Shown here piece by piece: positions 27,828 through 36,679 of a stretch of DNA of 64,000 nt. The number at the start of each line of letters is the position of its first letter. The first letter of the stretch is position 1. Origin of the DNA: Microbacterium sp. cf332. Lineage in GTDB: Bacteria > Actinomycetota > Actinomycetes > Actinomycetales > Microbacteriaceae. The notes beneath the pieces were generated by a model, which had not been told where the DNA came from, did not search any database, and saw only the letters and a program-made list of their open reading frames with translations. The stretch lies in contig NZ_FNKN01000005.1 in assembly GCF_900102175.1 (NCBI RefSeq), positions 1 through 64,000 on the forward strand, read 5' to 3'. A program made the position numbers and the translations under genes.

Positions 27828-29033
27828 TCAGCCGATGCGTCCGCGGAGCTCCGCCTCCGAGGTCGGCGCGTCCGCGATGACCAGGCGCGCTGCGTCCGTG
27901 GCCTCGGCGACGTTCCACAGCAGAACTCCCACCGGCCGACCGGACGCGTCGCGGTAGTAGACCACCGTCCGCGGCCCGGTCTCGTCGGCGCCGGCCTCGA
28001 CCACGAGCGTGTCGAGCTCGGGATCGAGCGTGCCGACGGCCTCCCATCGAACGCCGAAGACCTGCGAGTAGAAGAACGGCGTGTGCCGGTAGGCCTCCCC
28101 GCCGCCCGCCATGGCGCGGCCCGCCGCCCGTCCCATCTCCTGTGCGTTGTCGACGTGCTCGACGCGCGTCCGACCGAGCAGCCGGTCGGGGTACGACGCG
28201 ATGTCACCCGCCGCCCAGATCGCGGCATCCGAGGTCTGGAGCGTCTCGTCGACCACGACGCCGTCGTCGACCGTGAGGCCTGCCCGCTCGGCGAGGTCGG
28301 TCACGGGTGAGGCTCCGAGCCCGAGGACGACCGCGTCTCCGCGGAGACGCGATCCGTCGTCGAGGACGACCTGCACCGCGCCGTCCGTGTCGGAGGCGGC
28401 CGGCTCGACGCCCTCGACGCGGCGTCCGGCCATCAGGCGGACGCCGCCGTCGACGAACAGGGCCTGGTACCGCTCCGCCAGCTCGCGCGGGAACGTGTCC
28501 TCGCCCAGCACGGCTCCGGGGAAGACGAGATCGACGGCGACGCCGTTCTGCACGAGTGCGGCGGCGAGCTCGGCGCCGATGTAACCGCCTCCGACGACCA
28601 CGATGCGGCGCCCGTCGACGGCGAGCTCGCGCAGGCGGCGGTAGTCCTCCGCCGAGCGGAAGAAGAGGATGCGGTCGCTCTCGGGCACGTTGATCTCCCG
28701 CGGCCGCGCACCGGTCGCCAGCAGCAGCCGCCGGTAGCCGAACCGGTCGCCCGCGTCGGTCTCGACCCACCGGGCATCACGATCGATGGCCGTCACGCGG
28801 CTCTGCAGACGCACGTCGGCGTCGGCGTCGGACGCCGTGCCGAGCGGTACCTGGTCCCAGGTGAAGTCGGAGTCGGTCCAGAGCTTCTTCGACAGCGCGG
28901 GGCGCGCGTACGGCTCGTCGACGTCGGCGCTCAGGATGCCGATCGTGCCCGCCTCGTCGATCTCGCGGATTCCACGAGCGGCGGCATCGGACACCATCCC
29001 GCCGCCGACGATCAGATAGTCGTAGCTCTGCAT
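27828..29033 (-). CDS. FAD-dependent ferredoxin/rubredoxin-reductase-like oxidoreductase
   Basis: 401 aa. The N-terminal FAD fold is YDYLIVGGGMVSDAAARGI, then EPYARPALSKKLW (the PxLSK signature of oxygenase-coupled reductases), LLLATGARPREI, the NAD(P)H fold IVVVGGGYIGAELAAALVQ, and the second FAD contact AIWAAGDIASY. A C-terminal domain (VFGVRWEAVGTLD onward) is that of BphA4/PdR-type reductases. It transfers electrons from NADH to a ferredoxin or related carrier; the partner is not encoded nearby. The ATG at 29033 is preferred over a GTG at 29042; there is no strong SD. Confidence 0.88.
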   Translation of the reverse strand: MQSYDYLIVGGGMVSDAAARGIREIDEAGTIGILSADVDEPYARPALSKKLWTDSDFTWDQVPLGTASDADADVRLQSRVTAIDRDARWVETDAGDRFGYRRLLLATGARPREINVPESDRILFFRSAEDYRRLRELAVDGRRIVVVGGGYIGAELAAALVQNGVAVDLVFPGAVLGEDTFPRELAERYQALFVDGGVRLMAGRRVEGVEPAASDTDGAVQVVLDDGSRLRGDAVVLGLGASPVTDLAERAGLTVDDGVVVDETLQTSDAAIWAAGDIASYPDRLLGRTRVEHVDNAQEMGRAAGRAMAGGGEAYRHTPFFYSQVFGVRWEAVGTLDPELDTLVVEAGADETGPRTVVYYRDASGRPVGVLLWNVAEATDAARLVIADAPTSEAELRGRIG

Positions 29034-29108
29034 GGGGCCCACGCTAGAGGGGCCGGCGGATCGAGCCCACCGTGTGCTGCCGGTGGTCCGGACGCGTATG
29101 ATGCGCCG

Positions 29109-29229
29109 TCCGAGGACCCACCGCCCGGACGCGCTTTCCCCAACCGCGTCCGGGCAGTGAGCCAGCCCGTCGCACTGACCCCAAACCAGTCGACGGACCC
29201 AACTGCGGACCTCATCGGATGTCGGTCCG
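29109..29229 (+). ncRNA. Candidate C-rich-loop small RNA 1
   Basis: Lies in the 424-nt gap 29034-29457. A TATGAT -10 box (29097-29102) predicts a start near 29109. Hairpin 1 (29123-29155) is an 11-bp perfect stem GCCCGGACGCG/CGCGTCCGGGC with loop CTTTCCCCAAC. Hairpin 2 (29167-29196) is a 10-bp stem, CCGTCG-(C)-ACTG with CAGTCGACGG, one bulged C and loop ACCCCAAAC. Hairpin 3 (29206-29229) is CGGACC/GGTCCG. Two loops carry CCCCAA, as in the candidate at 56.2 kb. No long T-run follows. There is no ORF. The architecture resembles actinobacterial 6C RNA but the loops hold four C, not six. Confidence 0.55.
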
Positions 29230-29289
29230 GTCGGTCTCGGAACTGATTTCAGAGTAGAGGTCGCGAGCCGGGAAAACGGCCGCTTCGGT

Positions 29290-29308
29290 CAACGTTGAGG
29301 CAACGTTG
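29290..29308. promoter_or_regulatory. Double CAACGTTG operator upstream of the GH71 gene
   Basis: The palindromic octamer CAACGTTG occurs at 29290-29297 and 29301-29308, an exact 11-bp repeat. It sits just upstream of TACCTT (29324-29329), a possible -10, covering the -35 region of the promoter for the gene at 29458. Confidence 0.5.
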
Positions 29309-29457
29309 CGTTCGCCTTTGCACTACCTTGCGGTTACGCGTGTGTAAACAGCATTTTGACCGTTTCGGATGCCGTGGCACACTCGTGGGGATTGCTGGGG
29401 GAGGGACTCGGCAGGCGGTGCGCGCTTGTCGAGGTGATTGCTACCCACGAGGAAGAC

Positions 29458-31482
29458 ATGAAACCCGCCAATCAAGATCCCCAAAACTCCCATCGACGAC
29501 GACCTTCGCGGGTCATCGTCACGACACTCGCAACACTCGCGCTCGTGCTCGGCGGAGCCGGCTCAGCGCAGGCATCCGGCGTCGTCGCCCCCCAAGCGAC
29601 AGCGCCCCGTACGGTCACCGTGACACTCTCTCCGAGCGACACGGCGACTGTCTCGTCGCGCACTCCCAAGACCGTCCTGCGCACGCAGGCGCTCAGCGCG
29701 ACGTCCACGCAGGACCGGTCCTACGCGCGCTTCGCGCTGCCGGCGAACGTCGACACGACCAAGCCCGTGACGGCCTCGCTCGCCGTCACGGTGCGCCACA
29801 CGACCGCGACTGCGGCCGGCGTCGACGTCTTCGCCGAGCGCGGGTCGTGGTCGAGCTCGACCCTCACCTATGCCAACCGGCCGAGCGAGGCGGGCGACCG
29901 CATCAGTCGGTCGGTGCCCACGGCGAAGACGGGCTCGAGGCTGACGGTGTCGCTCGGCGATGTCGCACAGGTGTCGTCGAAGGGGCAGCTGTCGCTGCGC
30001 CTCAGCTACCGGCAGAAGCATGTGTCGACGACCTTCTACCGCACGGGCGACAAAGCCCCGTCGCTGAAGGTCACCTACACGCCGAAGCCCGCCGCGACGC
30101 CCACCCCGACGCCGACGAAACCGCCGAGCTCGCCGTCGCCCACCGCGCAGCCGGCGCCGCCGGCGACGGTCGACACGTCGCGCAAGGTGTTCGCGCACTA
30201 CTTCCCGCCCTACCCGGTCTCGATCGACAACAAGCCGGCGGACAGCGACTACTACACGCGCAACTACCTCAGCCCCGACGGTGAGAACGGCAAGCACGCC
30301 CAGTACGGGGGACTGCTTCGTGACCGGCCGACGGCCGTGTCCCCGTCGTCGTCGTCCACCTGGAAGCTCGACAACCTGCGGCGCGAGGTGTCACAGGCCA
30401 AGAGCGCAGGTATCGACGGCTTCACGGTCAACATCATGAGCGTCAGCGGATCGAACTGGGATGCGACGAAGAACCTCTTCACAGCCGCCGAACGGCAGGG
30501 CGGGTTCTCTGTCGTGCCGATGATCGACGCGTCGGCATCCGTGCGCAACACCGACCCCGCGACGATCGCCGACCGGCTCGCCGAGCTGTACCGGTCGTCC
30601 GCTGCGTTCCGGGTGGGCGACCGCATGCTGCTGTCGTCGTTCGCGGCCGAGAAGCAGAGCGTCGACTGGTGGTCGCGCATCATCGACCGGCTCCAGCGGG
30701 TGCACGGCGTGCCGATCAGTTTCCAGGCCGTGTTCCTCAACGCCTCCGACGCCAACATGTCGGCGTTCCGGAACATCGCCGCCGGCTACGGCAACTGGGG
30801 CGTCCGCACCGCTTGGCACACCGCGAACGGCCCCGACTACGCCGCGCGCGCGGCGGCCCTGGGCAAGACATGGATCGCGCCGGTGTCGGTGCAGGACTAC
30901 CGGCCGCGCGCCGGCGTCTTCGCCGAGTCGGGCAACACCGACAATCTGCGGGCCTCGTGGCAGCGGGCGATCGACTCCTCGGCGCAGTACGTGCAGCTGG
31001 TGACGTGGAACGACTACAGCGAGAGCACCCAGTTCGCGCCGTCGGCCGACCACGGCGACACGTTCCTCGACATCAGCCGGCCCTACGTCGACTGGTTCCA
31101 CAGCGGGACGCAGCCGCGCGTGACGCAGGACCAGGCCTTCCTGGTGCATCGCACGCAGTTCGCCGCGGCGAAGCCGACGCTCGCTCACCTGCTCGCGACG
31201 CCGACTCTGGGCGGCACCTCGGGCAGTCCGACGGACGAGGTCGAGGCGGTCGTCTACCTCACCTCACCGGCCGTCGTGACCGTGACCGTCGGGGGCACCT
31301 CGACACGGTTCGACGCTCCCGCCGGTCGGTCGGTGTACACGGTGCCGCTGCGCGCCGGCGCGGTGTCGGCGACCGTCGAGCGCTCGGGCAAGAAGGTCGT
31401 GTCGCTCACGTCGCCCTACCGCGTCACCGACAAGCCCCAGGTGCAGGACCTCAGCTACTACGGAGTGAGCAGCCTGGGCTGA
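29458..31482 (+). CDS. Secreted GH71 alpha-1,3-glucanase (mutanase-like) with DNRLRE domain
   Basis: 674 aa. Signal peptide about 1-45 (VIVTTLATLALVLGGAGSAQA). A DNRLRE-type beta domain (about 55-225: SPSDTATVSSRTPKTVLRTQ, SYARFALPANVD, WSSSTLTYANRPS) leads to a Pro/Thr/Ser linker and a GH71 catalytic domain (about 241-555: KVFAHYFPPYPVSIDNKPAD, GIDGFTVNIMSVSG, VTWNDYSESTQF). GH71 enzymes cut alpha-1,3-glucan. A 115-residue beta tail completes it. At the edge of the EPS locus it may trim or remodel surface glucan. SD GAGGAAG. The leader contains TGGGGATT and TGGGGGAGGG, weaker versions of the UUGGGGA element. Confidence 0.85.
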   Translation: MKPANQDPQNSHRRRPSRVIVTTLATLALVLGGAGSAQASGVVAPQATAPRTVTVTLSPSDTATVSSRTPKTVLRTQALSATSTQDRSYARFALPANVDTTKPVTASLAVTVRHTTATAAGVDVFAERGSWSSSTLTYANRPSEAGDRISRSVPTAKTGSRLTVSLGDVAQVSSKGQLSLRLSYRQKHVSTTFYRTGDKAPSLKVTYTPKPAATPTPTPTKPPSSPSPTAQPAPPATVDTSRKVFAHYFPPYPVSIDNKPADSDYYTRNYLSPDGENGKHAQYGGLLRDRPTAVSPSSSSTWKLDNLRREVSQAKSAGIDGFTVNIMSVSGSNWDATKNLFTAAERQGGFSVVPMIDASASVRNTDPATIADRLAELYRSSAAFRVGDRMLLSSFAAEKQSVDWWSRIIDRLQRVHGVPISFQAVFLNASDANMSAFRNIAAGYGNWGVRTAWHTANGPDYAARAAALGKTWIAPVSVQDYRPRAGVFAESGNTDNLRASWQRAIDSSAQYVQLVTWNDYSESTQFAPSADHGDTFLDISRPYVDWFHSGTQPRVTQDQAFLVHRTQFAAAKPTLAHLLATPTLGGTSGSPTDEVEAVVYLTSPAVVTVTVGGTSTRFDAPAGRSVYTVPLRAGAVSATVERSGKKVVSLTSPYRVTDKPQVQDLSYYGVSSLG

Positions 31483-31494
31483 TCCGACGATCCA

Positions 31495-32970
31495 TCAACG
31501 CCGCCCCGCGGTCGACGGCTCCTCGTGGAGCTCCTCGGCCGTGGGGCGGTCGTCGTCGGCGGCGCGGGTCATCCCGTCCGGTCGCGGCGACTCGCCGCGG
31601 CCGCGCTGGCGCCGTGACGCTTCGGGCGCGAGGGAGTAGGTCGAGTAGCTGCGCCGGTCGGCGCGCGTCGGGCGGGCGAGGTTGAGCACCGCGCCGTGGA
31701 TCGTCGCTCCGACCGAAGCGAGGCGCGCCACCGCGCGGCGAACGTCGCGCTCGCGCGCGCGGCCTGCACCGACGACGAGCACGGCGCCGCCGAAGAGGCG
31801 GGCCAGCACGGCGGCATCGGCGACGGGGTGCACCGGCGGGGCATCGATGATCACGATGTCGTGGGCGGCGCGCAGGGTCTCGAGCACGTCGAGCGCGCGG
31901 TCCGACTCGAGCAGCTCGGACGGGTTCGGGGGGATCGGGCCGGCCAGCATCACGTGCAACCGGTCGGGCCCCCACGCCACGAGCGCGTCGTCGAGGCTCG
32001 CCTCGCCCGCGATGACGCTCGTGAAGCCGAGGTCGGGCGGGAGGTCGAGGATGCGGCCGAGACTCGGGCGGCGCAGGTCGGCCTCGACGAGACAGACCGA
32101 CGCGCCGGTCGCGGCGAGGGCGACGGCGGCGTTGGCGGCCGTCGTGCTCTTGCCCTCGCTCGGCACCGACGAGGTGAACACGAACACGCGGTGCTCGTGC
32201 GAGGCCTGGACGAAGCGCAGGTTGCCGCGCAGCCGGCGGTAGTCCTCCGAGCGCAGCGAATGGGGCGCCGCCAGCAGTGCGAGCGGCGCACGGTCGGCGG
32301 TGCGGTCGGCGCTCACCGTTCCGATGATCGCGGCGCCCGAGGCCTCCTGGGCCTGTTCGACGGTGCGGACCCGCGTGCCGAACATCAGACGCAGAAGCAC
32401 GACGACGGCCGCGGCGACGAGTCCGCCGAGCGTCCCCAGGATGACGAGCATCGTGGTGTGAGGCGCGGAGGGCAGGTTGGGCGGCACGGCGTTCTCGATC
32501 ACCCGCAGGCGTACCGGCGAGCTGCCGTCGACCTGCGGCGACAGGGTCGGCACGACCTCGGACAGCTTGGCCGCGACGAGGTTCGCGATGCGCGCGGCCT
32601 CCCGGGGTGACGGGTCGACCGCCGAGATCGAGATCATCGACGTGTTCAGCGGAACCGAGGTCGACACCCGTGAGCGCAGCTTCGCCGTCGAGTCGTCGAG
32701 CCCGAGCTCGTCGATCACGGGTGCGAGCACGATCTCGCGCGTCGCGACCGTGCTCAGGTTGCGTGCCTGCTGCTGCGAGAAGTTGCTCCCCTGGGCGAGC
32801 TCACCCGTCGTCGAGCTGCCGGTCACCGCGACGAAGACGTCGGCGCGCGCCGTGTACTCGCGCGGCACCGACCAGGCGTAGGCGAGTGCAGCGGCGGCGC
32901 CCAGCGCCATCAGCACGACCACCGTCATCCAGTGGTAGCGGATCACCCGCAGAAAACGATTGGACTCCAT
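31495..32970 (-). CDS. Polysaccharide co-polymerase/tyrosine autokinase (Wzz-Wzc/CpsD fusion)
   Basis: 491 aa. The N-terminal Wzz region (about 1-215) has two membrane helices flanking an extracellular part (VVVLMALGAAAALAYAWSVP and MLVILGTLGGLVAAAVVVLL). The cytoplasmic BY-kinase follows: Walker A SSVPSEGKSTTAANAA, Walker A' CLVEADLRRPSLGRI and Walker B IVIIDAPP. The Tyr residues RRSYSTYS near the end are possible autophosphorylation sites. It sets EPS chain length with the Wzy-like polymerase. The start may be ATG 32970 or ATG 32982 (adds 4 residues). It ends 12 nt from the convergent GH71 gene. No low-molecular-weight Tyr phosphatase is seen. Confidence 0.9.
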   Translation of the reverse strand: MESNRFLRVIRYHWMTVVVLMALGAAAALAYAWSVPREYTARADVFVAVTGSSTTGELAQGSNFSQQQARNLSTVATREIVLAPVIDELGLDDSTAKLRSRVSTSVPLNTSMISISAVDPSPREAARIANLVAAKLSEVVPTLSPQVDGSSPVRLRVIENAVPPNLPSAPHTTMLVILGTLGGLVAAAVVVLLRLMFGTRVRTVEQAQEASGAAIIGTVSADRTADRAPLALLAAPHSLRSEDYRRLRGNLRFVQASHEHRVFVFTSSVPSEGKSTTAANAAVALAATGASVCLVEADLRRPSLGRILDLPPDLGFTSVIAGEASLDDALVAWGPDRLHVMLAGPIPPNPSELLESDRALDVLETLRAAHDIVIIDAPPVHPVADAAVLARLFGGAVLVVGAGRARERDVRRAVARLASVGATIHGAVLNLARPTRADRRSYSTYSLAPEASRRQRGRGESPRPDGMTRAADDDRPTAEELHEEPSTAGRR

Positions 32971-33006
32971 AGCGTCCCCCATTCGCGCGTCGATCTCTCG
33001 ACGCGG

Positions 33007-33046
33007 CCCCAATACGCCGCGTGTGAGAACACGCGGACCCCCGTCT
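33007..33046 (-). promoter_or_regulatory. Leader and -10 of the Wzz/BY-kinase gene
   Basis: Minus strand: TATCAT (-10, near 33045) followed about 37 nt later by GTATTGGGGCC (CCCCAA on the plus strand at 33007-33012), then AATGGGGGACGCT directly before the ATG. It shares the UUGGGG element with other EPS genes. Confidence 0.45.
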
Positions 33047-33070
33047 GACATGATATCGAGGGGGAGGCTC

Positions 33071-34612
33071 GTGGGGAAGCACACCGGGACGATCGACGAC
33101 GCGGTCATGCGCGCCGACGCACCGCTGCACGGCGGCGCGCGCGTCGCGCTGCTCGCGCTGTCGGTCGGCGTGCTGAGCGTCGTGCTGCCGGTCGCGCTCG
33201 TCTCCGACATCCCCGACCAGGGCCGCAGCGACGCGTGGATCGTGACGCTGCTCATCATGATCTACGGGGGCGTGCGGCTGTCGGTGTCGTGGGTGTCGGG
33301 CCGGCCGCACCTGTTCGACTTCTTCTTCTGGGTGTTCGGCTACATCTTCATGGGACTCGCCCCCACGGCGCAGATCCGTGCGGATGCGGTGTCGACCACG
33401 ACGCCCGGCATCGATTCGGCCTTCGACCTGCCCACCGCGGGCATCGTGGCGCTGGGCTTCGGCTGTTACGAGCTCGCGCGCGCGGGCTGGATGATCCTCC
33501 AGCACGCGCGTCCGCCGCGGGCGGCTCGCGAGCCCCGTGCGGTCGGTCCCGTCCGCGCCATCGCCCTCGCGGTCGTCGGCCTGGGCATCAGCGCCTTCTT
33601 CGTCGCGCAGCTCGGGCCGGCGGCGGCGCTCGGCAGCCGTGAGGCGGCCTTCGCCGCCCGCGAGGCCCGGTGGCCCGACCCGGCGATACGCGCCGTCATG
33701 TACGCCGCGGCCGTCTACCCCCTGCTCATCGCGACCGGCGCCATGGCCCAGCTGCGACGTGCCGCGCGGTCGCGCGCCGCACGCATCGCCTTCACGCTCG
33801 CGGCGCTGACCGCGGCCGTCGTGCTGCTGCTCATCGTGAATCCGATCGCCAGCGCGCGCTACACCTTCGGCACCGTCGCCGTTGCGCTCGCGATCTTCGC
33901 GGGCGCCGTGGCGACCCGCCTGCGGGCGCGCATCACGATGCTGCTCGCGATCGTCGCGTTCCTGTTCGTCTTCCCGATCGCCGACGCGTTCCGCACCGAC
34001 GAGGTGCGGGTGAACCGCACCAGCTTCTTCGGCGAGTACCTCGCCAACCCCGACTACGACGCGTTCTGGCAGATCGCGAACTCGCTCGCCTACTGGCTCG
34101 ACGGCCTCGTCGAGCCGGCTCGGCAGTTCCTCGGCAGCATCCTGTTCTGGGTGCCCCGCGTCGTGTGGCCCGACAAACCCACCGACACCGGCATCGTTCT
34201 CGCGGAGTATCGCGGCTACACCTTCGACAACCTCTCGGCGCCGCTGTGGGCGGAGGCCATGGTCAATGGCGGCGTCATCGCCGTCGTCATCGTCTTCATC
34301 GCTCTCGGCATCCTGCTGCGGGCGATGGACGTGCGCATCGTGCCCGCCTTCGCGGGCGGCGGCGTCTGGGCCATCGTCGGCGCGGTGCTTCCGGTGTACA
34401 TGACGATCCTCATGCGAGGCTCGCTGCTGCAGGCCACCGGCGCGACCACCGTGATGATCGCGTGCCTGCTCCTCGTCGCCGGGCGTCTGGGTTCACCCGG
34501 CGACGAGGGGTCGGAGAGCCGCTCCGTGACCGGAGCGGCCGGTTCAGGCGGCGCGCAGCTCGGCGTGGCTGCGCCGGTACCAGGCGATCGTCCGGGCGAG
34601 ACCGCCGCGTAG
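33071..34612 (+). CDS. Wzy-like oligosaccharide repeat-unit polymerase
   Basis: 513 aa with about 11-12 membrane helices and a large periplasmic-type loop (about residues 310-390: RVNRTSFFGEYLANPDYDAF, WPDKPTDTGIVLAEYRGY), the layout of O-antigen/EPS polymerases. Such proteins join undecaprenyl-linked repeat units outside the membrane. Start GTG 33071 after GAGGGGGAGG; an in-frame ATG at 33050 is less well placed. The last 69 nt overlap the 3' end of fcl on the other strand. Sequence conservation in this family is low, so the call rests on topology and context. Confidence 0.75.
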   Translation: MGKHTGTIDDAVMRADAPLHGGARVALLALSVGVLSVVLPVALVSDIPDQGRSDAWIVTLLIMIYGGVRLSVSWVSGRPHLFDFFFWVFGYIFMGLAPTAQIRADAVSTTTPGIDSAFDLPTAGIVALGFGCYELARAGWMILQHARPPRAAREPRAVGPVRAIALAVVGLGISAFFVAQLGPAAALGSREAAFAAREARWPDPAIRAVMYAAAVYPLLIATGAMAQLRRAARSRAARIAFTLAALTAAVVLLLIVNPIASARYTFGTVAVALAIFAGAVATRLRARITMLLAIVAFLFVFPIADAFRTDEVRVNRTSFFGEYLANPDYDAFWQIANSLAYWLDGLVEPARQFLGSILFWVPRVVWPDKPTDTGIVLAEYRGYTFDNLSAPLWAEAMVNGGVIAVVIVFIALGILLRAMDVRIVPAFAGGGVWAIVGAVLPVYMTILMRGSLLQATGATTVMIACLLLVAGRLGSPGDEGSESRSVTGAAGSGGAQLGVAAPVPGDRPGETAA

Positions 34613-35521
34613 ACCGATGCCCGGCGTCCAGCCGGTCGAGCGCAGCAGCGAGATGTCGAGCAGCTTCTGAGGCGTGCCGTCGGGCTTGCTCGTGTCCCAG
34701 CGCGTCTCGCCGTGATAGCCGACGATGTCGGCGATCTGCTCGGCGACCTCGCGGATGGTGGTGTCGCGGCCGGTGCCGACGTTGACGTGCGAGTCCCCGT
34801 CGTAATGCTCCATGAGGTGAAGGATGGCCGACGCCAGATCATCGGCGTGCATGAACTCGCGCCGCGGCGTGCCCGATCCCCAGTTCGTCACGATCGGACT
34901 CCCCGAGGCGGCGGCCTCGTCGTACCGGCGGATGAGCGCCGGCAGCACGTGCGACCCGAGCGGCGAGAAGTTGTCGTTCGGACCGTAGAGGTTCGTCGGC
35001 ATCGCCGAGATCCAGGGCAGGCCGTACTGGCGGCGGACCGCCTGAGCGTTCAGGATGCCGGCGATCTTCGCGATCGCGTACGCGTCGTTCGTGGGCTCGA
35101 GGTGACCGGTCAGCAGGCTGTCCTCGCGCAGCGGCTGCGGCGCGAACTTCGGGTAGATGCACGACGAGCCGAGGAAGACCAGGCGCTCGACCCCCGTCTC
35201 GGCCGCGGCATCCATCACGTTCGATTGGATGCGCAGGTTCACGCTCAGGAAGTCGACCGGGTAGGTGCTGTTGGCGAGTATCCCGCCGACCTTGGCCGCG
35301 GCGAGCACGACGTAGCGCGGCCGCTGCTCGCGGAAGAACCGGAAGACCGCGTCGCGCTCGGTCAGGTCGAGCTCCGACGAGGTGCGGATCACGAGGCGGT
35401 CGAAGCCCTCGGTCTCCAGCCGTCGGAGGACAGCGCTGCCAGCGAGGCCACGATGACCCGCGACGAAGAACGTCGCGTGGCGGTCGAGGCGGCCCGGGGC
35501 GTACGCGAGCCCGTCGCTCAC
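34544..35521 (-). CDS. fcl: GDP-L-fucose synthase
   Basis: 325 aa epimerase/reductase of the extended SDR family. Cofactor motif [17 protein letters not shown], catalytic Ser in [23 protein letters not shown] (YxxxK) and the family stretch [20 protein letters not shown]. It turns GDP-4-keto-6-deoxymannose into GDP-L-fucose. GTG start overlapping the gmd stop by 4 nt (GTGA), so the two steps are co-translated. GDP-mannose itself must come from elsewhere: no manC is in the window. Confidence 0.95.
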   Translation of the reverse strand: MSDGLAYAPGRLDRHATFFVAGHRGLAGSAVLRRLETEGFDRLVIRTSSELDLTERDAVFRFFREQRPRYVVLAAAKVGGILANSTYPVDFLSVNLRIQSNVMDAAAETGVERLVFLGSSCIYPKFAPQPLREDSLLTGHLEPTNDAYAIAKIAGILNAQAVRRQYGLPWISAMPTNLYGPNDNFSPLGSHVLPALIRRYDEAAASGSPIVTNWGSGTPRREFMHADDLASAILHLMEHYDGDSHVNVGTGRDTTIREVAEQIADIVGYHGETRWDTSKPDGTPQKLLDISLLRSTGWTPGIGLRGGLARTIAWYRRSHAELRAA

Positions 35522-36543
35522 GCGGCCCAGCCCGCGAGGGCGACCGTGTCGATCCAGGGACGCCCGGCGTACTCGAGGGCGCGGATGTCGGCGTCGACCA
35601 TGATGCGGGCGAGTTCGAGCGGGCCCACGGTGGCCTTCCAGCCGAGCTTCTCCTCGGCCTTGCGGGGATCGCCGATGAGCGCGTCGACCTCGGTCGGGCG
35701 CAGGTAGCGCTCGTCGAAGCGGACGTGGCGCTGCCAGTCGAGACCGGCGTGCTCGAACGCGGCCTCGAGGAAGTCGCGCACCGTGATGCCGATACCGGTC
35801 GCGAGCACGAAGTCCTCCGGCTCGTCGGCCTGCAGCATCCGCCACATGCCCTCGACGTACTCGGCGGCGTAGCCCCAGTCGCGAACGGCGTCGATGTTGC
35901 CGAGGTAGACGTGGTCCTGCACACCGAGCTTGATGGCCGCGACGGCGCGCGTGATCTTCCGCGTCACGAACGTCTCGCCGCGGCGGGGCGACTCGTGGTT
36001 GAAGAGGATGCCGTTGACGGCGAACATGTCGTACGCCTCGCGGTAGTTCTTCGTGATCCAGTAGCTGTAGAGCTTGGCCGCGGCGTACGGCGAACGCGGG
36101 TAGAACGGCGTGGTCTCGCTCTGCGGCGGGGGAGTGGCCCCGTACAGCTCGGACGACGACGCCTGGTAGAAACGCGTCTGGATGCCGGCCATGCGCACGG
36201 CCTCGAGCAGTCGCACCGATCCCGTGCCCGTCGTGTCGGCGGTGTGCTCGGGCTCGTCGAACGAGACCCGCACGTGCGACTGGGCCCCGAGGTTGTAGAC
36301 CTCGTCGGGCTGGATCTGCGAGAGCAGCGTGGTCATGCGCACGCCGTCGCTCAGGTCGCCGTAGTGCAGGAACAGTCGTGCGCCGACCTCGTGCGGGTCG
36401 ACGTACAGGTGGTCGATGCGCGACGTGTTGAACGTCGACGCACGGCGGACGAGACCGTGAACCTCGTACCCCTTGGCGAGCAGGAGCTCGGCGAGGTAGG
36501 AGCCGTCCTGGCCCGTGATGCCGGTGATGAATGCGCGCTTCAT
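35518..36543 (-). CDS. gmd: GDP-mannose 4,6-dehydratase
   Basis: 341 aa. [20 protein letters not shown] (NAD(P) site), ASSSELYG (active site), [19 protein letters not shown] (YxxxK) and [16 protein letters not shown] are family signatures. It makes GDP-4-keto-6-deoxy-D-mannose, used by Fcl or as precursor of rhamnose-type sugars. The first gene of the gmd-fcl operon, with a strong -10 TATACT and a roughly 90-nt leader. SD is GGGGAG within CTTTGGGGAGAACG. Confidence 0.95.
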   Translation of the reverse strand: MKRAFITGITGQDGSYLAELLLAKGYEVHGLVRRASTFNTSRIDHLYVDPHEVGARLFLHYGDLSDGVRMTTLLSQIQPDEVYNLGAQSHVRVSFDEPEHTADTTGTGSVRLLEAVRMAGIQTRFYQASSSELYGATPPPQSETTPFYPRSPYAAAKLYSYWITKNYREAYDMFAVNGILFNHESPRRGETFVTRKITRAVAAIKLGVQDHVYLGNIDAVRDWGYAAEYVEGMWRMLQADEPEDFVLATGIGITVRDFLEAAFEHAGLDWQRHVRFDERYLRPTEVDALIGDPRKAEEKLGWKATVGPLELARIMVDADIRALEYAGRPWIDTVALAGWAA

Positions 36544-36550
36544 GAGCGTT

Positions 36551-36648
36551 CTCCCCAAAGCCTCGGCGCTGCAGCCCCGTCGCGCGACCCGAGCAGACCC
36601 CTCCGCTCGGCGCGTGCCGATCCCCAAATCGACGGTGTTGCGAGTATA
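36551..36648 (-). promoter_or_regulatory. gmd promoter and leader with two UUGGGGA elements
   Basis: Minus strand: TATACT (36648-36643), with TTGTGG 18 nt upstream. GATTTGGGGATC (36630-36619) lies in the early leader and CTTTGGGGAG (36560-36551) is the SD region of gmd, 7 nt before the ATG. ATTTGGGGA is perfectly complementary over 9 nt to the third loop of the sRNA candidate at 56.2 kb. Confidence 0.55.
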
Positions 36649-36679
36649 GGGAGGCCGAGCGCCGCACCACAAGCGCGAC

